Assembly (NCBI GenBank): GCA_023436525.1
Contig: JAEZIW010000095.1
Coordinates: forward strand, 1 to 10,161
Length of the DNA stretch: 10,161 bases
Origin: Bacillota bacterium
GTDB taxonomy: Bacteria; Bacillota; Clostridia; Christensenellales; SZUA-584
Direction: 5' to 3'
The position numbers were made by a program, and so were the translations under genes. The notes under the pieces were generated by a model. That model ran no database searches, was not told where the DNA came from, and worked only from the letters and a program-made list of their open reading frames with translations. Below are positions 5,955-10,161 of the stretch, piece after piece (position 1 is the first letter of the stretch; every line of letters begins with the position of its first letter).

Positions 5955-6000
5955 GTATAGATTATTCGGTACTCCCCTTTTATCGAGGCTCAATCTATAC
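5955..6000. promoter_or_regulatory. Nine-base inverted repeat just before the Cys/Gly-rich gene
   Basis: GTATAGATT (5955-5963) is the exact inverse of AATCTATAC (5992-6000), with 28 bases between. On the minus strand the second arm ends directly against the AAGGAGG ribosome site of the 78-residue gene and the first arm lies 38 bases after the rmuC stop. It could be an operator, or an RNA stem that exposes or hides the ribosome site. I see no convincing sigma-A promoter between rmuC and this gene, so it may use another sigma factor or read-through. Confidence 0.35.
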
Positions 6001-6038
6001 TACGCAGGCATGCGATTTTTGGTGCATAACGGCGGGTT

Positions 6039-7283
6039 TTATACGGAAAGTGATACCTCGTCCGCCGCATCGGCGCTTTCCGGCAGAGCGGGCTCGCGGC
6101 CCTCAATGCCGTCTATGCGGCTGAGCTCCTTTTCAATGCTACGCGATTTGCGCGACGCATCCTCGAGGTTGTTCTGCGCGGCGCGCAGACTCCGCTGCGT
6201 TCGGTCAATCGCGTCGGTAAAACCGCCGAAAGCCTTGCGTGTGGCATCCAGCAGCTTTAATACCTCGCCCGATTGTTTTTCGATTGCAAGCGTACGGAAA
6301 CCCATCTGCAGGCTGTTTAAGAGAGCGGTTAGTGTGGACGGCCCTGCAATGGTCACGTGACATTCGCGCTGGCAGATATCTGAAAGCCCGAGTGAAATCG
6401 CGTCGGCATAAAGCCCTTCGGTGGGCAGATACATAATCGCAAAATCGGTGGTGACCGGCGGATTGATGTATTTGCTCTGTATACGCTTGGCTTCGGTCAG
6501 CAGGCTTTTTGAGAGCGCTTTAACAGCCTCTTTGGCTGTTTCCTTGTCGCCCGAGGCAAACATCTCTTCCTTCTTTATGTAATCCTCCATCGGGAATTTG
6601 GAATCGATGGGGAGCAGCACGGTGTCATCACCGTTGCCCGGCAGCACAATCGCAAACTCCACATGCTCGCGGTTGTCCTTCACGCTTGCGTCGCGCACAT
6701 ACTGCACGGGGGAGAGCATGGCCGAGAGCAGGCTGCCAAGCTGTGTTTCACCCCATGTGCCGCGCACCTTCACGTTGGTTAATACGCGCTTTAAATCGCC
6801 CACGCCTGCGGCGAGGCTGCGCACCTCGCCCATGCTTTTGAAAACCTGCTCTAGCTGGTCACTCACCTGCTTAAACGAGCCGGTCAGCCGTTTTTGCAGC
6901 ATATCCGAGAGCTGCTCGTCCACTGTTTTTCGCATCTGCTCCAACCGGCGCTCGTTCGCGTCCGACATATTTTTTAAATGCTGCTCCACGGCGCGGCGCA
7001 GCGTCTCCATGCTTTGCGCGTTTTGAGATACGGTATCGCAGAGCGTTTTGGTGAAGCCGTCGCCCAGCACCTTGAACATCTCCATCACCTCGCGGCGCTG
7101 CTGATAAGCGCTTTGTGCATTCTGCTGCTTTAAGTCGCCCAGCAGCGTAACAAGGGTAGACTGCAATTGGCTGACAGCCTGATTCGCATGAAACGTCTGG
7201 TTCTTTCGCGACAGCTGCAGCACCAAAATAACGATGAGCAGCAAGATAACGATGCCGGCTAGAACATAGAAAATCGTGTCCAT
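6039..7283 (-). CDS. rmuC: DNA recombination protein RmuC
   Basis: A 414-residue protein with the RmuC layout. One N-terminal membrane segment (about residues 4-23) is followed by a long coiled-coil region (about 25-165, with many Q, E, R and L) and then the conserved core. The core shows VRGTWGETQLG (173-183), LPIDSKFPMEDY (224-235), MYLPTEGLYAD (284-294) and AGPSTLTALLNSLQMGFR (313-330), all hallmarks of the family, which carries a nuclease-like fold. RmuC limits rearrangement at inverted repeats in Escherichia coli; the molecular activity is poorly defined. The start is the ATG at 7281-7283 with AAAGGA 5 bases upstream; the longer frame to 7328 has no ribosome site. Length is close to the family norm. 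An extended -10 promoter lies upstream. No terminator is visible before the Cys/Gly-rich gene, so read-through is possible. Confidence 0.95.
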   Translation of the reverse strand: MDTIFYVLAGIVILLLIVILVLQLSRKNQTFHANQAVSQLQSTLVTLLGDLKQQNAQSAYQQRREVMEMFKVLGDGFTKTLCDTVSQNAQSMETLRRAVEQHLKNMSDANERRLEQMRKTVDEQLSDMLQKRLTGSFKQVSDQLEQVFKSMGEVRSLAAGVGDLKRVLTNVKVRGTWGETQLGSLLSAMLSPVQYVRDASVKDNREHVEFAIVLPGNGDDTVLLPIDSKFPMEDYIKKEEMFASGDKETAKEAVKALSKSLLTEAKRIQSKYINPPVTTDFAIMYLPTEGLYADAISLGLSDICQRECHVTIAGPSTLTALLNSLQMGFRTLAIEKQSGEVLKLLDATRKAFGGFTDAIDRTQRSLRAAQNNLEDASRKSRSIEKELSRIDGIEGREPALPESADAADEVSLSV

Positions 7284-7411
7284 TTCTATCCTTTCCATTC
7301 CGTAATTCCATTTGGACGAGCATAACATTAAAGTTGGGTGTTTTTTTGGACAGAGGGAAGCGAGGGAATCCCCAAAAATTGGCGGTGAGGATTATTTATC
7401 CTCCCATTTTT

Positions 7412-7420
7412 ATTATAGCA
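7412..7420 (-). promoter_or_regulatory. Extended -10 promoter for rmuC
   Basis: On the minus strand TGC is joined to a perfect TATAAT (7412-7417), an extended -10 element; no good -35 is found 16-18 bases upstream. Transcription would start near 7405, giving a leader of about 120 bases. That leader begins with a six-pair hairpin: GAGGAT (7387-7392) with ATCCTC (7398-7403). Confidence 0.55.
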
Positions 7421-7435
7421 ATTTTCTAAACCGAA

Positions 7436-7472
7436 AAACAGCCTGTTTATTTTTTACTGTCATTGCTAAAAT
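7436..7472 (+). promoter_or_regulatory. Candidate operator dyad and extended -10 for the LUD-domain gene
   Basis: AAACAG-C-CTGTTT (7436-7448) is a perfect 13-base dyad. It is followed 18 bases later by TAAAAT (7467-7472, five of six to TATAAT) with TGC directly before it, an extended -10. The -35 position falls in the right half of the dyad and matches the consensus poorly. The arrangement would let a dimeric regulator cover the promoter of the LUD gene, and possibly the divergent rmuC promoter about 20 bases away. No regulator is identified. Confidence 0.35.
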
Positions 7473-7527
7473 AATGAGAATCGGCTGCCGTATGCAGCGC
7501 CAAATCTATGAATCGAGGAGACGGTAT

Positions 7528-8151
7528 ATGACTCCGAAAGAATGTTACAATACATTGCTTGCCCATAAGCTGATTGAGGCGATGGCGGCGCGTCATATTG
7601 AAGCGGTTTACTGCGAGACAAAAGAAGATGCGCTTAAAAAAACACTTGATATGATACCGCTTGGCAGCAGCGTGTCGTTCGGCGGTTCGGCAACGCTGCG
7701 TGAAATGGGTATGCAGGACGCGTTGAAACACGCTGATTATGTGTTTATGAATCCCGATGATCCAAAAAGCGCAGCCGGAAAGGATGAGGTGGCTCATCAG
7801 GCTTTGTCGGCAGATTACTTTTTAATGAGCGCCAACGCCATTTCGGAAACGGGCGAGCTTGTTAACATAGACGGTTACGGAAACAGGGCGGGAGCCTTGG
7901 TGTTCGGGCCGAAACATGTGATTGTGGTTGCGGGACTCAATAAGGTGGAACCCGATCTGGAATCGGCGATAAAACGGGCGAGAACTTACGCGGCACGTAT
8001 GACACTGTTGATATTCAAGCGCGATTATGCGTCGTTCACTGAGCTTTGCGATGCAGCGGAAAAAGCATGCAGCCAGCTTGTCGTCACCGGCATGTCAATG
8101 CCCAAGGGGCGTATCAAAGTTATACTTGTGGGCGAGAGCCTTGGGTATTAA
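7528..8151 (+). CDS. LUD-domain protein (lactate utilization LutB/LutC-like, DUF162)
   Basis: A 207-residue protein that is a single LUD domain. Recognisable stretches are SFGGSATLREMGMQ (50-63), VFMNPDDP (72-79), SANAISETGELVNIDGYGNR (101-120) and GPKHVIVVAGLNKVEPDLE (127-145). In Clostridia such stand-alone LUD proteins are commonly annotated as lactate utilization proteins. The name comes from LutB/LutC, which are part of a three-protein lactate oxidation complex, but no lutA or lutB partner is present here, so the role is open. The start is the ATG at 7528 with GAGGAG 7 bases upstream; a longer frame to 7312 reads through the promoter region and is not used. It is divergent from rmuC. No clear terminator follows, only T-rich runs at about 8158-8190. 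Confidence 0.9.
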   Translation: MTPKECYNTLLAHKLIEAMAARHIEAVYCETKEDALKKTLDMIPLGSSVSFGGSATLREMGMQDALKHADYVFMNPDDPKSAAGKDEVAHQALSADYFLMSANAISETGELVNIDGYGNRAGALVFGPKHVIVVAGLNKVEPDLESAIKRARTYAARMTLLIFKRDYASFTELCDAAEKACSQLVVTGMSMPKGRIKVILVGESLGY

Positions 8152-8266
8152 CGGACATTTTTTACGCATTGCATTTCAACGTTTTTTTGTTAAATAATAA
8201 TAAATTGAATACCTTTCACTGAACCGGTAAATAATATGAATGGTATTGAAATCCGATAAATAATTG

Positions 8267-8295
8267 TTGACTTTAATCATCTGCTGTGCTATTCT
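8267..8295 (+). promoter_or_regulatory. Promoter of the DUF2975 / YozG-like operon
   Basis: TTGACT (8267-8272, five of six) is 17 bases from TATTCT (8290-8295), which is preceded by TGC, an extended -10. The start would be near 8302, so the ribosome site GGAGG (8306-8310) is only a few bases into the transcript. The gap 8152-8266 holds no gene. Confidence 0.65.
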
Positions 8296-8319
8296 CACGA
8301 AAAATGGAGGTATTCTGTG

Positions 8320-8787
8320 ATGGCAGAAAGATGGACGATACCGTTGATACTGCAGCGGATGCTGGAGGTTTTGCTGGTGATCAGCCCCTTCATTATTTTC
8401 GCCATGCCCTTCATTTTTATTTATGTAGACCCCGAGTTTGTCAACCGGCACATTTCGGGCGGTGCGCAGGATAAATGGCTGGCTTTTGCATTTATCGAAA
8501 TATGCAGCGTCTGTTGCTGGTTTATACTGCTGTTTCTGCAGAAGCTCTTGAAAACTGTCAACGTGAGTTCGCCTTTTGTCATTCAAAGCGTGCAATACTT
8601 AAAGTATATCTCTTACATCTGCGCGTTCATGGCTGTAGTGTTGATCGTCAAAACATTTCTTGATTTTTCAGTGATGACACCAGTGGTCGCGATACTCGGG
8701 ATGCTGTCCTGTCTGTTCTGTCAGACGCTCGCGTGGGTGTTTGACAAAGCGATCAGGCTTAAGGACGAAAACGATCTGACAATCTGA
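8320..8787 (+). CDS. DUF2975 family membrane protein
   Basis: A 155-residue protein with four predicted membrane segments at about residues 13-36, 53-73, 94-115 and 118-140 and a short charged tail (KAIRLKDENDL). This is the size and layout of DUF2975 proteins. In Firmicutes these are commonly paired with a small YozG-like helix-turn-helix protein, exactly as here (next gene 19 bases downstream). Function is unknown; the pairing suggests a membrane sensor or partner for the regulator, by inference. Two starts fit: GTG at 8317 and ATG at 8320, with GGAGG 6 and 9 bases upstream. ATG is chosen as the stronger codon; the difference is one residue. Confidence 0.88.
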   Translation: MAERWTIPLILQRMLEVLLVISPFIIFAMPFIFIYVDPEFVNRHISGGAQDKWLAFAFIEICSVCCWFILLFLQKLLKTVNVSSPFVIQSVQYLKYISYICAFMAVVLIVKTFLDFSVMTPVVAILGMLSCLFCQTLAWVFDKAIRLKDENDLTI

Positions 8788-8806
8788 CGGAAGGGGAGGA
8801 GAGCCA

Positions 8807-9022
8807 TTGGGAATAATCGTGAATCTTGATGTGATGATGGCAAAAAGAAAAATATCGCTTAATGAGCTCTCGGATAAGGTTGGCATAACGAAGGCGAATT
8901 TGTCCATTTTAAAAACCGGCAAGGCAAAAGCGATACGATTTTCCACGCTTAACGCGATCTGTATTGAGCTTAACTGCCAGCCCGGCGATATTTTAGAGTT
9001 CAGGGAGGACGAGGATGACTGA
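8807..9022 (+). CDS. YozG-like Cro/C1-type helix-turn-helix regulator
   Basis: A 71-residue single-domain DNA-binding protein. The N-terminal NLDVMMAKRKISLNELS (6-22) leads into the helix-turn-helix (about 17-43: LSDKVGITKANLSILKTGK), then ATYPE-like final helices with FSTLNAICIELNCQPGDILEF (about 45-65), typical of the YozG subgroup of XRE regulators. The TTG at 8807 is chosen because GGAGG lies about 7 bases upstream and the family usually begins a few residues before 'NLD'; the internal ATG codons at residues 10-11 would lose part of the first helix. The acidic tail (REDEDD) is encoded where the next ORF's ribosome site lies. It probably controls its own operon. Confidence 0.9.
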   Translation: MGIIVNLDVMMAKRKISLNELSDKVGITKANLSILKTGKAKAIRFSTLNAICIELNCQPGDILEFREDEDD

Positions 9023-9128
9023 CACCAATTATCTGTACGAGTACTTTTTGGCGAACAGCCCGGATCAGAAAGAAGACGATTCGGCATTGAGCGAAAAAGA
9101 AGACAATCAAGACGACGAAGACAAATGA
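9015..9128 (+). CDS. Short acidic ORF overlapping the regulator gene (37 aa)
   Basis: An ATG at 9015 opens a 37-codon frame overlapping the end of the regulator gene by 8 bases. It has a GGAGG site (9005-9009 region) 6 bases upstream, inside the regulator's coding sequence. The product starts MTDTNYLYEYFLANSPDQ, and its remaining half is almost all Asp, Glu, Lys, Gln and Ser, strongly acidic. It has no membrane segment and no cysteine. The overlap and good ribosome site suggest translational coupling, and the terminator starts 7 bases after its stop, so the operon is three genes long. I recognise no family. It might bind the regulator or the membrane protein, but that is inference only. Confidence 0.65.
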   Translation: MTDTNYLYEYFLANSPDQKEDDSALSEKEDNQDDEDK

Positions 9129-9135
9129 GAAAAAG

Positions 9136-9163
9136 CAGCGGCTGGCAATAACCGCTGTTTTTT
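9136..9163 (+). terminator. Intrinsic terminator of the DUF2975 operon
   Basis: CAGCGG (9136-9141) pairs with CCGCTG (9152-9157) around a ten-base loop and is followed by six T (9158-9163). It sits 7 bases after the stop of the 37-codon ORF and separates the operon from the reductase gene. Confidence 0.85.
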
Positions 9164-9226
9164 AATAGCAGCTTCAATTGAAAAGCGGCAAGATATGAGT
9201 TAATTGATGAGAAAAGAGGCAGCAAG

Positions 9227-10161
9227 ATGTTAACCAGAACCAACATAAAAAACGGCGATGAGCTTTCAATTCTCGGGTTTGGATGCATGCGTTATCCGAT
9301 GAAGGGCAGAAGCATCGACGAAGAAAGAACCGTCGCCATGATTCGTGATGCGATTAACAAGGGCGTGAATTACTTCGATACGGCCTATATATATCACGGC
9401 GGCAGAAGTGAGACGGTACTCGGCAAAGCACTTAGCGGCGGTTACAGGGAAAAGGTGAAGATCGCGACCAAACTGCCGCATTACATGGTGAGCAGCCTCG
9501 ACGGCGCGAAGAAGATATTGCACAACCAGCTGACGAAGCTGAAAACCGATACGATCGATTATTATCTGCTGCACATGCTTTCCGACAAGGCTGTACTCGA
9601 CAGAATGACCAGGCTCGGTGTGATGCAATGGCTGGAGGAGCTGAAGAGCAACGGCGTTATTAAGAACCTCGGGTTCTCGTTTCACGGAGAAAAGAACGAC
9701 TTTGTGGCGCTCGTGACCGCGTATCCGTGGGACTTTTGCCAGATACAATACAATTACCTCGATGAGAACAATCAGGCCGGAACGGCCGGGCTGAAGCTTG
9801 CGCATTCTTTGGGAATACCCGTTATCGTGATGGAGCCGCTGCGCGGCGGTAAGCTGGCCGATAGCCTGCCGCAGGAGGTGCTGAACGAATTCGCCTGTGC
9901 TGATGCCGGGCGCACACCGGTGGAATGGGCGCTGCGCTGGATATGGAACCATAGCGAGGTGACGCTTTTGCTGTCGGGCATGAGCACCGAGGCACAGCTG
10001 GAGGAGAATGTTCGCATCGCGTCATCCGCCCGAGCGGAGGCATTATCGGGCGAAGAACTTGCGCTGTTTGACCGCGTGAAGGCGGTGCTGCTCGATAAAA
10101 CAAAGGTGCCATGCACCGGCTGCGGCTATTGTATGCCGTGCCCGGCCGGCGTGAACATACC
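9227..10161 (+). CDS. Aldo/keto reductase with C-terminal Fe-S motif, partial (3' end beyond right edge)
   Basis: The frame is open from ATG 9227 to the window end, 311 residues. The aldo/keto reductase catalytic tetrad is visible: D51 and Y56 in FDTAYIYHGG, K82 in ATKLP, and H116 in YYLLHML. LGFSFHG (148-154) and the phosphate/nucleotide-region stretch LLSGMSTEAQLEENV (248-262) also fit. Near the edge, CTGCGYCMPCP supplies cysteines 296, 299, 302 and 305, followed by AGVNI. This is the ferredoxin-like Cys cluster of the Fe-S subgroup of this family, common in anaerobes and usually about 370-390 residues long, so perhaps 60-80 residues are missing. The enzyme is presumably a cytoplasmic NAD(P)H-dependent oxidoreductase of unknown substrate. 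AGAGG lies 7 bases before the ATG; no convincing promoter was found in 9164-9226. Confidence 0.93.
   Translation, partial: MLTRTNIKNGDELSILGFGCMRYPMKGRSIDEERTVAMIRDAINKGVNYFDTAYIYHGGRSETVLGKALSGGYREKVKIATKLPHYMVSSLDGAKKILHNQLTKLKTDTIDYYLLHMLSDKAVLDRMTRLGVMQWLEELKSNGVIKNLGFSFHGEKNDFVALVTAYPWDFCQIQYNYLDENNQAGTAGLKLAHSLGIPVIVMEPLRGGKLADSLPQEVLNEFACADAGRTPVEWALRWIWNHSEVTLLLSGMSTEAQLEENVRIASSARAEALSGEELALFDRVKAVLLDKTKVPCTGCGYCMPCPAGVNI

Noticed and set aside
5542..5960. Ala-rich, Pro/Gln-rich and other frames over the Cys/Gly-rich gene
   Set aside because: They are by-products of the GCC/CAG-like low-complexity DNA. Only the minus-strand Cys/Gly frame has a strong ribosome site, sensible composition and a terminator behind it.
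8176..8787. Minus-strand 139-codon frame and short plus-strand frames over the DUF2975 gene
   Set aside because: They overlap a recognisable four-segment membrane protein with a promoter and ribosome site, and show no family features.
8668..10116. Long minus-strand frames across the YozG-like and reductase genes
   Set aside because: The plus strand carries the aldo/keto reductase tetrad and the regulator's helix-turn-helix; the minus frames are high-G+C shadows.
1..10161. CRISPR array, tRNA, rRNA, toxin-antitoxin or phage module
   Set aside because: No regularly spaced repeats, cloverleaf sequences, rRNA segments or recognisable module genes were seen; the helix-turn-helix gene is of the YozG type paired with DUF2975, not an antitoxin with a toxin neighbour.

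Overview
The window looks like chromosomal DNA from a low-to-moderate G+C Firmicute, most likely a clostridial anaerobe. The reasons are strong AGGAGG-type ribosome sites with frequent TTG starts, consensus sigma-A-like promoters, T-tract terminators, and typical clostridial families: a DUF2975/YozG pair, a stand-alone LUD-domain protein, a DUF6198 membrane protein, and an aldo/keto reductase with a C-terminal Fe-S motif. No rRNA, tRNA, CRISPR, integrase or transposase was seen. Species cannot be named from this sequence alone.

Left part (1-1761, all minus strand): a pentapeptide-repeat gene cut by the left edge and clearly AT-rich; a 56-residue basic protein behind a textbook TTGACA-17-TATAAT promoter; and an inositol-monophosphatase-family gene with its own extended -10 promoter. 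Next (1925-3825, minus) is a tight three-gene unit: two unrecognised single-pass membrane-anchored proteins flanking an ankyrin-repeat protein. A divergent gene (4009-4704, plus) encodes another unrecognised membrane-anchored protein. It converges on a DUF6198 (YitT/YczE-like) membrane protein gene whose leader carries a strong hairpin followed by a U-rich run.

Middle (5574-7283, minus): a 78-residue protein with 21 cysteines and an internal duplication, followed by a very good intrinsic terminator, and upstream of it rmuC. Right part (plus strand): a LUD-domain gene divergent from rmuC; an operon of DUF2975 membrane protein, YozG-like helix-turn-helix regulator and a short overlapping acidic 37-codon ORF, closed by a terminator; and an aldo/keto reductase that runs off the right edge in the middle of its iron-sulfur region.

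The best candidates for something undescribed are the duplicated Cys/Gly-rich protein, the acidic micro-ORF coupled to the regulator, the leader hairpin of the DUF6198 gene and the ankyrin/membrane-anchor cluster. I see no complete recognised defence, secretion or biosynthetic system, and most of the window is ordinary accessory and housekeeping sequence.
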